NCBI GenBank assembly: GCA_905220665.1 | Contig: CAJNAR010000144.1 | Location: 930,001 to 994,000 of the forward strand | From: Albugo candida | Taxonomy: Eukaryota; Oomycota; Peronosporomycetes; Albuginales; Albuginaceae | DNA length: 64,000 nucleotides | Direction of reading: 5' to 3' | In this document: positions 1-10,656 of the stretch, piece by piece | How the letters are laid out: each line of letters starts with the position of its first letter | Numbering within the stretch: the stretch's first letter is position 1 | Position numbers and translations under genes: made by a program | The notes under the pieces: generated by a model | What the model was told of the DNA's origin: nothing | Database searches by the model: none | Seen by the model: only the letters and a program-made list of their open reading frames with translations

Positions 1-319
1 AATCAGCTTCATCCTCAGGAGTTTTTGATGCAACGCCTATGCATTTATCCGAATCTCCAGAACGGGATATTCCGCGAATTTGCGTTGATCAATTCACATC
101 GCAATTCTCTCCAGGGCTAGTGTGAATGATTAATTGACCCTCAGGATGATAGCGGGAACCAGCTCTTCCGATTCGTGCCATCGTTAGGTCCAACTACGCT
201 GCCAGAATCTTCAGCGACCGTCAAAATTACTGGGATCCGAATCGATCTGCCTCATCTGATGAGCAGAAGCTTGTGATACTGAAGCATATCGGAGGTTGAC
301 TCGATACTCATCTGGCAGC

Positions 320-2540
320 ATGAGAATTATGCAAGAAGTAGTCGAGAGGGTTTCAGCGAGTCGTGACGCTAGTGTGATTGTCGATTCTGGCCATGATCAT
401 CCTCTTGTATTGATTCAGTAAGTGCTCACAACGTTGGATCATTCTTCTGTCCGTGACGTTTTTTCTTTTCGTAGAGCGCGAACGTGGCGGCTTGCAATTT
501 TGCTTGAATTTTGTGTCAGACTTAGCAGCTCAAGAGCTTTATTCGCGTACAAATAGCTGGCGATCAGATAGGTACAATTTTCAGGGCGGTGGTGACTCAT
601 CACTGAGCTATCAACAACATTGTCGGTTTCAAATGTGTTGACTAATGGATGTACATCAATTCTCCAACCGTGTTTAGTGAGCTTCGAGCTCATGCTAGTC
701 AATTACTCAGATCTGATGCTGTCGTCCATGGTTTATCTCATCAAAATCTACAGAGCGATCTCAGGATGTTGTATAATCGTGGTCATGCCTGTTTGATATT
801 GTGAGTGGTCGTGTAGTGCATCAGCAATGACTTATAATCAAAGGCCACACACCAAAGCAAAAGTCAACAGTATGGTTTATTCCTTTCATCAACAACGCTC
901 GAATGCGTATCAGATTGCACGAAAGTACAAGTGTTCTGCAACGTTGTTCTTCGAATAGCCATTTAGAACTACCTCCAAATGCCTGGGGCCTCTCCCAAGA
1001 CTTGCATTTTCTGATCGAGAAGCAGCACTGATGCATCCGAATTGTTTGTGTCACATAAGAGATAATAGTTCGTCGTTTAATGGTATATCGAAAGCAATTT
1101 GATACGTTTGCGGTGGATAAACCCCCAATATCACTAAAATGTTGGGACGTATTAGTGAGCTCTACTGCGATCAGTCGTTCGTACAATCGATATTCAAGCT
1201 CATGACAGCCAGTAATACAATAAATTCAGATGGATGAATGCGATATTACAAAAAGTATGCCAGCGCATTGTGGGCCAACAGGTTTTTCTTAGGGATAAAG
1301 TCAAACAGCGATTAAAATGCAAGCCGTACAACGCATGGATCAAATTTCAGAGTTGCAGATGAAGATTTAAGCCTTCTAATCCGATGGAATGTCGTGAATA
1401 TCTGCAGGATCTTCTCCAGCTTCATTGGAAAATTGTACAAACGAATGGTAATGCCGACACTAAAAGCAGTATTGATGTCATCCAATTGTCTACAAGCGTG
1501 TTCGGTTGTGAGCTGTACAAAACAATACACGACTCAAAATCCACCATGGTGAGGCAAAAAGCCATGCTTTCCAACGGCCAAGTAGGACTTCGTGATGAAG
1601 TGATTGCTCGAGCTCAGTATACCATATCTCAATTTCTCGGCATGCCACCCCATTCGTGGAATGTTCATCGACTTGTGACTCACTCTGCTGCAGCGAGTTG
1701 TTCTACAGCTACTGAGGCAGTCGGCAAGTGACTTAGAAGCATGGAGCGAAGATTCCGAGTCTTACTTACACATCTCAAAAAGCCTCACTCTAAGAAGAAC
1801 CCATCCGTGTCGCTTCCGAGAGTCTGTTTCTGGACATGCTATAGTAATGCCAGGCAATTTGCTGCTAGGTACCAGCTAATCCTCTGCATGGAGAACTATA
1901 CTTATTTGCTTGAAGCGAATTTCCCCCACAAAATCATCGTGATTACGAGCACGGTCCGATCATGCTTGTAATGGTTGAGGAATACCTCACGCGAAATGGC
2001 ACTCAGTGATTCCGGGACGTCGATCATGCTCCCAATTTGTGCTTTTCGATCACAAGAATGATCTATAATGTGAATAATCGGGTTTCTATCACTCGTTGGA
2101 ACGAATGCTGGAGCGTTTACAAAAGGGAGGCGATATAGTACCTTCGTTTCTCAATGAAGCGATAGAGCCGATTCAACAATTATTGTTTGCTGTGTGAAAT
2201 ACGGCGAGAAGCACGAAGAAAGGAAGCCAAGTCCTGCCATCGTCTCCTATCTCCAAGTGATTGCCTTTTTGGGTATGTTCATGCACCACTTCGGCTGGGA
2301 GTACGTTAGCGTCTTCGTGAAGGGATACAAGAGTGTTGACTGAGCTGATGGACTTGATGCTGAGTGAATTTCCCAGCAGACAAACGCAATACATGGAAAC
2401 GGATTCAGTATCTGTCTGGTGTCCTTATGAACTTCGAAGAAAGCTATCAGCGTCAGACATGGCTCTAGTAGCACGGAGCACACCGGGTAGTGAGGATCCG
2501 AATTGGAAAAATGAGCGAATATTGATTCAAGAATAAAAGA
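320..2540 (+). pseudogene. Decayed protein-coding remnant, possibly importin-beta-like
   Basis: Short open stretches on the plus strand look like real protein but sit in different frames and are separated by stops. Near 1550-1700 there is a segment ending in SAAASCSTATEAVGK. It is followed in another frame (about 1730-1800) by the acidic stretch SDLEAWSEDSESYLH. Near 2100-2200 there is an amphipathic stretch containing ERLQKGGDIVPSFLNEAI. An ED-rich segment of the form LxxWxEDxExx followed by helical repeats is reminiscent of importin-beta/exportin-like proteins, but no signature motif settles this. A splice-like GTAAGT at 420 suggests the ancestor had introns. The decay is clear; the family assignment is weak inference. 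Confidence 0.3.
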
Positions 2541-3318
2541 GACGGAATCGATGCACTACGATGATCATCCATACCGACAGTTTAGATAGGAAAATGACAT
2601 CCAAGTGAAAATTTTCGAAGAAGTCGAAAGGACACGCGATTTGAGTTTATAACACATCTGAAGAATCGAGTGAAGGACGCGTGGTTCACGACACGGTATA
2701 TCACGGTAATGGCTTGATAACCTGCCTTCTGATTTGACAATATCTGACAGATTCGTTAGTAAAGGTCACCTCCATTAGAGCACTCCTAAATAAGCTACAT
2801 ACTTCTCATTACATTGCGTGAAAGATATAAAAACTACAAACTTCTTAGTTGCTGAATACTTGGTTACATGCTATATAGTTGCCGACAACCGGTCCAACTC
2901 AACGCAGATTAACTTGGAAAAGACGCAGTACCAACTGGTAGCGTGGCGAACGCTACGTCGCTGATGAATGCTGCAGCCACGGCAAAAGAGGAACAACATA
3001 TTTGACTTGTTATATTGTTACAGCCACTGCATCCTTATATTGCCACAATCATAGAGACGTGCAAAGATGTTTGTTGCTGGAAAGATGAAAGAATAGAAAC
3101 AGTAGAAGCATGTATTATCTCAATTATTTAGCGGATGTCTTTGGCGACATATGATCCAGTGGCACCGCCATTCCCATGTCACCAATAAGTGTGCATTATA
3201 TGATATCCTAAGCAGTAACTAGCATGAATAGCATGGACACTTTGATCGTCATTGTAAATAAGGAAAGAAGGAGAGACCAGGACTGTATTTTAGTAACTAG
3301 TAGAGTACGTGCTGGAGT
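2541..3318. other. Intergenic stretch, no recognisable gene
   Basis: No open frame of note and no recognisable protein, RNA or repeat signature was seen on either strand. Confidence 0.5.
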
Positions 3319-3530
3319 TATAGTTGAGTATTAGGGAATCGCGTGGGAGGTTAGTATAAATCCCAGGGAAACGCGTGGAATGTATTTGAATACCAAAAAA
3401 GACGTGTGGGATTATATTATGAATCTCAGGAAAATGTTAGGGAATCTGTTAGGTGTGTGAGAAGAGCGGGTGGATTAGAAGCCTTAGGGAAACGTGTAGG
3501 ATTTTATCGGGAAACCAAGGGAATCAGGAT
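3319..3530. repeat. Degenerate minisatellite (about 30 bp period)
   Basis: Variants of a GGGAA(A/T)CGCGTGG-like core recur about every 30 bp, interleaved with GTATAAAT/ATTATGAAT-type spacers: near 3335, 3369, 3403, 3430 and 3487. Units are diverged and of uneven length, so this is an old tandem array. It is not a CRISPR array because the repeats are not conserved. Confidence 0.45.
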
Positions 3531-3890
3531 CAGAAATTCTTGACGAAGCTTCAACTTCCCGCTCGAGTCATGCTTTCACCACATCATTTGACTCGTTTTT
3601 TTGCATCCTTGATAAGCCCTTTTCATGCAGTGAAGATTGAGCAAAGCAGCACAAACGTCATGTTTCCGTTTCCTGCCTTGGATTTTTGACCTGGTTAAGG
3701 TTCAGCATACCTAACTTTGTCCTGATATAATAAAATTAAATAGGTTTTCTGTAGTTGCTTCGTTAGGCTCGAAATCGTTTTAACCATGGAACACCCTCGC
3801 AAGTAGCACACTCACATCCTCCGGGTAACCTAGTGCTCATTATTCGATTCGCTTTCGACTAAACGTTTCTGACTGGACGAAGTGGGAAAA

Positions 3891-4745
3891 ATGAAACTTG
3901 TTGCTTTTCAGTTGAAAGGGATCCTCGCATTCATGATGATCAATTCGAGTCGGCAGATGGATGAGAGCGTAGACCCAATCAAGAGAGAAAATGCCTTTCT
4001 TCTTCTCGAGGCGGAGTTCGTAGTACGCGCTGGTACATTCATCGAAGATCCGAAAATACTCAACTCGGATCAATATAAACTAGCTTCCGAGATCTATGGT
4101 TCGAAACCACTTCTTTCAAAGGAAAATTTTCAATTAGCGTCTGTGGTGCATGGTTGGTTGGTGGAACGTCTGCCGGATCCTGATGGTAAAAGCAGTTCTT
4201 GTAATGCTGATCTATCTAATAAATAACCTTGTTTTGGCGTGTGGGCGTCCATAGGCACGACCGAAACTCAAAAAGATGTAATGATGGATTTTTTAAAACA
4301 CATACTTCATGAACTGAAACCATCGGAAAGTCTATCCAGGTTCGTATATAGCGATGAGACTTCCACTTCTGCGTCCACTGGAAAGAAGACTCAGTCACAA
4401 CCAAAATATATAGTCGACGGGGCTCATTTAATCCGCAATTATGCAAAAAAGCGCGATGCTAAATTATTACGTGAAAATGAGACCCCTATTGAACAAGGTC
4501 AACACACGGCACTGGAACAGCCATCGGGTGGGAAGCATACGGCTGCAAGGAATGGAAAAGCCAGCACCAGCAGTACAAATAAAGGAAAAATGTTGTGGGA
4601 AAAGCCATCCACCGATCAAGACAAGCAGCAGGATGAGCTCGCAACACCTTCGAAGCGATCGGATGGGCCATCTGCGACTAGAAGCAAGAATACCAACTCC
4701 AACAGGAAAAACAAGGGGAACAAAAAGAAGAACTGGCGACACTAA
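3891..4745 (+). CDS. Hypothetical protein, 261 aa, two exons
   Basis: Exons 3891-4185 and 4255-4745 join through a 69-bp GT-AG intron (codon split G/GC) into a 261-codon frame. The N-terminal half (about 100 residues) is a folded-looking mixed alpha-helical region. The middle contains a segment ending VDGAHLIRNYAKKRDAKLL. The last 100 residues are low-complexity, rich in K, S, T and N, and finish in a strongly basic tail (NRKNKGNKKKNWRH), typical of a nuclear or nucleic-acid-associated protein. I do not recognise a family. ATG 3891 is the first methionine in frame; a stop lies at 3870, but an unseen upstream exon spliced near 3882 cannot be excluded. Confidence 0.6.
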
Positions 4746-5599
4746 GTCCAAAAAGAGTTCTTTCGGTCCAAGTCGGTAGCACGGAAGAAATAATCACCAT
4801 CAAATATATTCCCTTTTTTAACGAATATACGCTTCCTTCAATCAGTGCGAGGCACAATACAACCTTCTATAATGGTTTCTCTAGTCCAAAGCTTTGCTTT
4901 GGAATTCTAGTCTCAATGTAGAGACACCGCCTCATACAATGGCAATTGCTATATTATCGCCGCTAGTTTCAATCAATAGCTCCCTTCACAACAGGCCATA
5001 CTTTCTCGTATCAGCGTGACTATCTCTTCTTACATGTCCTCTTTTAGCTCCATTTCCTTCCGAAAAGACGATTCTTCATCTGCTACCTCTACGCGTCGAA
5101 GAGGCATCAGTGCACCGCGAAGAGAAGCTGTGAGACAACGCTATAAAATGGGAACTCGGGTGCATACATTATCGACGGGTAATGTTCTACTTCGCGTATA
5201 TAACAAAGGGATATATTAGGGGCTCGCTACACCCAAAAAAAAAGGATTAACGCACTTATGCTAGATTTACATTAGATTCAGTTTTAATTTCGTGTCGATT
5301 TGGAGTATAGATGCAATAATGCACCAGCGTATCGAGTCCGTCGTCGCGGTCCAAACAACTTTGGAATCCGAAATTACGTCAGCCATTCAATCACGAGAAA
5401 TCAGCGACTAGAGAAGCACTACGACCTCAAAGAAGTCCCAAGTTTTGAGTGTAAGCAGTAGCTCAAGTGACTCAAGCATTGAAGACTCAGAGGCTGAGTC
5501 CAGTATTTCTGATCATGAATCCGATTCGAGTAAAAGTTCGAGTTCGCGTTCAAACGAAAGGTAACTCTCAATAAAAAATCATAGATTATAAAATTCTCT
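4746..5599 (+). other. Non-coding / relic stretch with a Ser-rich open segment
   Basis: No intact gene. From about 5412 to 5565 the plus strand encodes an acidic serine-rich run (SSSSSDSSIEDSEAE followed by further S/D/E) that ends at a GTAACT donor-like site. It is preceded by a stop at about 5409. This looks like the N-terminal low-complexity part of a lost gene abutting the 3' end of the opposite-strand dehydrogenase relic. Poly-A and AT-rich sequence fills the rest. Confidence 0.35.
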
Positions 5600-7430
5600 C
5601 TATCGTTGCAAATCTTTCCAGCTCGGTGGCTCATAAACTGGTACGATTTCTTTGGCCAGCGGTTCATTTCCGAGTATTATATCGGCTGCTTTCTCTGCGA
5701 GCATGATCGTCGGGGCATTTGAATTCACTAATGATGTTTGGCATCACCGACGCATGGTTCGAGTCCGTGAACCTGAAGCTGAGGATTTACGACATAGTCA
5801 GATTCTGATCCCATGCGATTCGTGCAGCAGGTATGATATGCGCTCTCTGCATGCTGGCGGACCCACGCATTAATTTCATCATCAAATTGAGCATTCATGT
5901 TTGGTGAAATACAATTCCCACGGTATGCGTCGAAGCCCTTCTGCTCGAATGTCTCGCGAATTAGTAGAGCAGCAGCTCGAATATGTGGGAGCTTGTAAGG
6001 TGTCAAGGTAATTCGGGTCGAGGATCGGATGGGCACGAGATCCAGCGCTTTGGAGCTTGCTATTTCCACGGCTGGTTGCTCGCAATGCGTGCACGTTTCC
6101 AGGAATCAGTTGTCCAGTAAGCGTTTCTGGTAAGAAATGATACTGCGATTCGGGCTGACCATTTATCTAGAGCGCTACAGAACGCACTCAGAAAAAGATA
6201 GATGACATTGAACGTCAGGTGTAAATACCTTCGAATAAATCCCCCTAATTCTGCATGAGCGCTCGCACCCCAGCCAGTCTGAAAAATAGCCATTCCAAAT
6301 CGATTCGGAACACACTATGAGGGGATTTCCTGATTCGGTAGAGAAATAATCAGGTCAAAACAGAATGAGAATTTTGAATTTGTAAGAAGTCGCATGGTGC
6401 ACTGTATATGCCTCTGTGCATTCCTATTGAACGTACAGGTCTGGATGATCTTCAAGATTTTGTCTAACAGGCAGTGAATGATGCACCAGTGGTACATCGA
6501 CCTGCTTTAAGTTATCGGCATCGCCCACTCCAAGCAGCAGTAAGAGTTGAGGTGTGTTGATCGCACCACCAGAGAGAATGATCTACAAATATTGAGATCA
6601 AAGAATTGATGTCTGACAAACATTTGTATTCTAGAATCAAGTTACCTCCTTATTGGCTCGGAATTTGGTCTGGCAATGCGTTCGATTGTATTTAACATGG
6701 ACTCCAGTGGTTCTGCGACCTTGAAACTCGATTGTCGAGGTCATTATATTGGTGATGACTTTCAAATTTGGACGTTTGATAGTAGCAAAAAGGTACGCGT
6801 GTGCAGTGCTCCATCGACGTCCTTTGTGAATGTCATTTCCATCCACCCAAATGCTTCTTGCTGATACCCATTCATGTCGTCTATGAAAGGATGACCAGCT
6901 TGCATCACCTCAATGAACCTTTGGAATAAGATCTGATGCTTCTGATGATTCCCCGTGTGACATGTAAAGGACCTGATCCTCCACGATACGGATTTGTACC
7001 TAGAGAAATTGATTGTGATTTACGGAAGTGCGGTAAACAATCACCATACATCCATCCTGTTGCCATTGTTATATCGTTTGCATGACCTCGAATGTATACC
7101 ATTGCATTGATAGATGACGAACCGCTGAGCACGCATCCGAGGCCACGATAGTCTACCAATGTTCAGAAGTCTTTGCACTTGTGTGTTGTAGCACCAATTT
7201 TATTTATCATTAGCCAAATTGTACGTCAATGCGGCCGACATCCGAGTTTTCCACGAATCGCACTGATGAATATCACTCAAACCGGCTTTCACTAATAAAA
7301 CTATGTTTGTCCGTCTTCAGTGAGTCGATTGGCAAGAACACATCCTGCAGATCCACTACCAATAATGATGTAGTCATATTCAGCCTTTGTAGAAATGAAT
7401 CGAGACGATGCGACTGAGTTTCGTAGCGGA
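5600..7430 (-). pseudogene. GMC oxidoreductase (choline dehydrogenase-like) pseudogene
   Basis: Read from 7410 downward, the minus strand starts with an FAD-binding Rossmann segment, DYIIIGSGSAGCVLANRLTEDG. It continues with the GMC signature SGSSSINAMVYIRGHA (about 7070-7130), the middle segment around DGN-x-GRRWSTAHAYL (about 6780-6840) and an intron at about 6590-6640 whose acceptor leads into [21 protein letters not shown] sequence. Next comes the C-terminal active-site region WVRQHAESAYH (about 5810-5850). The frame ends LAEKAADIILGNEPLAKEIVPVYEPP..., stop at 5600. This order matches choline dehydrogenase-type GMC flavoenzymes, which oxidise choline to betaine aldehyde. It is broken: a frameshift just after TEDGQT, an in-frame TAA near 7200, a frameshift inside the GMC signature, more stops between 6450 and 6150, and a small deletion near 5740. 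Confidence 0.85.
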
Positions 7431-7539
7431 ATCCTGTCGCATTCAGTCAATATGAAGCGAGGAGTGAAAAGTCCTCATCGAGACGGGTTGGAGCAAATAA
7501 AACAGAATGTTGCATGCATGATCAGTTGATGAATTATGC

Positions 7540-8500
7540 AACCTTCAGAATGCGGCTGTCACGTTTCCCTGTTGTGTTAGGACGAAACCGGTATCGATAA
7601 AGACATCGGATTCGATCACATGATCAACGGCTTCAACTCGACATTATTGATATACACATCGCCACCGAGGATCGAACGTCTTGCATCCGCTACATCAAAA
7701 CGGAAGTACGGATAGCACAACAGATTTGGAGCAAATCTTTCGATCTACATATCCCTGTGGCTACCATTAGACCGACCAATTGCTGCTTAACGCTTATCTC
7801 ATGTCGTTTTATATGAACTGAAGCATCTCGATTGCAACTGGCAAAAATTCCCACTGAAAAGAGCATTTGTAGCACCTTTAGATTTGTCCAATCCGCCTAT
7901 CCGCGTAACATTCTCCGCGAACATCTTTTGAGCCAATTGTGCCTCTGGCATTTGAATGCTCCAAGCAGATTCGTCGAATTTCATCCAGCCCCATTGAAGT
8001 CAAGCATGTCAAATTATTCTCCACGTCGCAATCTTGCACTCTGAGAAAATAAATAAGAATTTGAGTGCAAGACTTGTTGATGTTGGCGTTTGCATACAAA
8101 AGATGTCCTCTTGGACTTTAGCCACAATGCATTTCCAGCCGATTTGACATACAATACACCATAGATGGTCTTGGACAACGGTAATGTCAGTCCAAATGCT
8201 TCCTATTGACCAAGGTTCATCCCTTTTCACATACAAAAGCATCACATTTTTCACCTCTTTTGTCGATTTCTTGATCAAATCGCATCCACCAACAATATTA
8301 CCAACTGATCACTGCCTCCTAACTGCGCATTGCGGCCATACTGCTTGAATAGATGAAGAAAATCGTACGCCTAACGTAGACGCAATCAGCTTTCATGTTA
8401 TCTTTCAATTCATAACAGACTTGAAAAAGCTTATACGAGGACTCCAGTAAGCTGATTCCATCTTTTAATTCAGATGTTTCAGTCCAGCCTCAGCTCGTGA
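7540..8500 (-). pseudogene. Tyrosyl-tRNA synthetase (bacterial/mitochondrial type) pseudogene
   Basis: On the minus strand, starting near 8480, the sequence reads KDGISLLESSYKLFQ. After an intron-like gap it continues YDFLHLFKQYGRNAQLGGSDQ and NIVGG (about 8280-8350). This is the TyrRS segment carrying the tyrosine-binding GGSDQ motif. Further down come EIRRICLEH and AENVTRIGGLDKSKGATNALFSG (about 7860-7960), the linker helices of bacterial-type TyrRS. A C-terminal S4-like RNA-binding piece, DARRSILGGDVYINN, lies at about 7620-7670. All pieces are in order but in shifting frames with stops, and the N-terminal HIGH-containing fold is absent. The enzyme would have charged tRNA-Tyr, probably in the mitochondrion. 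The relic lies directly upstream of the dehydrogenase pseudogene on the same strand. Confidence 0.82.
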
Positions 8501-9444
8501 TATTCGTGATCACAGAAGCAATACACGTAACAATGCAAGCGTGATTGATCTCCGTTTCGACGTCAAAAGCATTCCAAAATCGATACTGAAGATGCTCGTT
8601 TCAAACGCATACATTTGACCACAGCAAATACGTCTCTTGTCAAAGTGATTTAGCAAAATTATTGGAATCTATTGCAAGGATCCGACGTAAAGCAGCGATT
8701 TTTTCCAACTTCACCGACTTGGTACGGTTAAAGGGTTTGTAGGACATGCAACGACCTCATTTGCTCTTTTTCAAGAAACCATGTCGGTCTGTTGAAGCTC
8801 TTGCTCTTTACATCGTCAATTAGATTCTGACACTTTCTTCAAATTCCACCGCTTGATGAATTTGAGCTTACACCTACAGCATCAGATCCCGATTTTGAGC
8901 CCAGTATTCCTACATTTGTTCTGTGCGATTTTCTTTGCTGTTTCTCCATCATCTTCATCGCTCTTCCTTAGTTTGCATCCCATTCAGAAAAGCTCTTCAA
9001 TTCTTGTAGTTGTAGCAAGAGTTTTTGACTGGCGGGATTGTCCTTCACGGCACGATGACCTCGGCTAAAAATGTAGGTTTTTCTTGTGCTTCTTCAAGTG
9101 AATCAAGTCTTTCTCGCGGATGCTCAACGTTTTTTCTCCTCTGTTGATGAAGCTGCTGGTACTCAATAAAAACAAATAACTTCCCACTAGCCATTGCATC
9201 GAGCAGTGGCTAACAGATTTACCACATAAGCAGAGAAAGAGAGAATTTCAATCTCAATTCTTACGATCACATGACTTATCAGTATACTTCCAGGTCTGTG
9301 GTTGAAGTATCTTTTAGTCGCATCGCTTAAGATGTTGCAATACTTCGATTCTGTATCACAGGACTTTGTGAAACTAATCGTTTCTCGATCAAATTGGCTG
9401 CAATTACTTTCACGTGATGACCATCCCACTACTCATTGAATATG
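8501..9444 (-). other. Decayed coding remnants 3' of the UVSSA-like gene
   Basis: Minus-strand fragments around 8780-9150 have helical, charged composition (for example NPASQKLLLQLQELKSFSEWDA and LIDDVKSKSFNRPTWFLEKEQ) but are interrupted by stops. They could be the lost N-terminus of the TyrRS relic, a separate dead gene, or degraded C-terminal exons of the UVSSA-like gene. The sequence does not decide between these. Confidence 0.3.
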
Positions 9445-10656
9445 TCACAATATGTTCCTTTTCCTCTCGTTTTCGGTCGCCAAATCTCTCCATTTCAGTA
9501 TAATCTGGTCAAATTCCTGCTTCGTCTGATTGATTGTATCCAAATCTGAAATATAACGTTCTCGATGTGCCGCTTGCTCTATTACTGAAGTCCAACTCTC
9601 AAGCGTTGGTAAGAATCGTTTAAGAGTTTGTCGAATCCCATCCTCAAGCAAACCAAATAAAATTGCATTCTCCTTATTCTTCTCAACTAATTTGCCAGTG
9701 TTAATAGATATACTGAGATGATAATCCGAGCTTCCAAGACCATACTCCTGCACCATGTCGTTCATATCCAGTGTCCCTGTACTTGTAATCTCTTTCTCTG
9801 CGTCTACATCTTCCCAAACAATTTCAGGATCATCGCTACCTTCCAAAGTGTGTGTGACATCTTTTAACAAAGGAGCAATAGAATTCCCCTTTTTCAATAA
9901 AGGCGTTATCTCATCGGTATCGTTACAACTTGTTTCCGTGATATTGGGCAGTAAAATCGCAAAAACAGAATTTATCTGATCAATGACTAACCTCATTTCG
10001 GGAAGTAGTTCCTCCAATTCGCGTTCTACTTGAGCTAATTTCGCTTCCAAATACCGGCGATCATGTGCGTTCTGTTTCTGCCGAAGTAACTCCCTTTCCA
10101 TCGAATTTGGAAAGATAAAAGCTTGGTCTACAAGATTTTGATATCCCACAATGAGCTGGGGGTGTCGGGTGCCAAATTGGTCCTTCCACTTCTCAACCAT
10201 TGCAAGAAAAGTCTGTAATTCGGGCGGCATTTTCATTCGAACTGAAGATGTCATGAGCTTCACAAGCATTGATACAGCGGGTACGCCGCTCAGTTGGCAC
10301 ACGCGATTCAATATCAGATTGTAAAACGAATGTAATTGCTCAACCATAAGTTTTCGAAAAATCGCAGAACGAGAAAACAAAGCAATCGATAACTTGATGG
10401 TTCTGTTTATGAGAATACCGGCGTGTTTCTTATGTGCAATACGCAACAATCGAGTCATTATATCGATTATAATTTTGATTAATTGAGAGTGCTCTGCTCG
10501 AGGTGCATTCTTTATCACTTTTATTATTGGTTGTAGAGGATCCACTGTCGGGGTAACTTCTGACGCTTTTTTCTTAATGGACTTCCTCGTAGCTACTTTT
10601 GTAGTGTGGAGCTTGAAGTATTCCAGAACGTATTGGTTCAGCAACGTCGCGGTCAT
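9445..10656 (-). CDS. UVSSA: UV-stimulated scaffold protein A-like (VHS-like domain; short C-terminus)
   Basis: A single 403-codon open frame. The N-terminal two fifths are an ENTH/VHS-like helical repeat domain ending in W-K-DQFGTRHPQLIVGYQ, the pattern expected at the end of the UVSSA VHS-like domain. A coiled segment follows (residues about 195-230: LRQKQNAHDRRYLEAKLAQ). Then comes an acidic linker and a second conserved region with GLGSSDYHLSISI and LKRFLPTLESWTSVIEQ. UVSSA binds CSA, TFIIH and stalled RNA polymerase II in transcription-coupled nucleotide excision repair. Animal and plant members are longer and end in a cysteine-rich DUF2043 zinc-binding region, which I do not see here or in obvious downstream exons. 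This is either a natural short form or a 3' truncation; the adjacent downstream DNA is decayed. Start ATG 10656 is the first methionine of the frame. Confidence 0.65.
   Translation of the reverse strand: MTATLLNQYVLEYFKLHTTKVATRKSIKKKASEVTPTVDPLQPIIKVIKNAPRAEHSQLIKIIIDIMTRLLRIAHKKHAGILINRTIKLSIALFSRSAIFRKLMVEQLHSFYNLILNRVCQLSGVPAVSMLVKLMTSSVRMKMPPELQTFLAMVEKWKDQFGTRHPQLIVGYQNLVDQAFIFPNSMERELLRQKQNAHDRRYLEAKLAQVERELEELLPEMRLVIDQINSVFAILLPNITETSCNDTDEITPLLKKGNSIAPLLKDVTHTLEGSDDPEIVWEDVDAEKEITSTGTLDMNDMVQEYGLGSSDYHLSISINTGKLVEKNKENAILFGLLEDGIRQTLKRFLPTLESWTSVIEQAAHRERYISDLDTINQTKQEFDQIILKWRDLATENERKRNIL

Noticed and set aside
3319..3530. CRISPR-like array
   Set aside because: Units are diverged, spacers are not unique, and the genome is eukaryotic.
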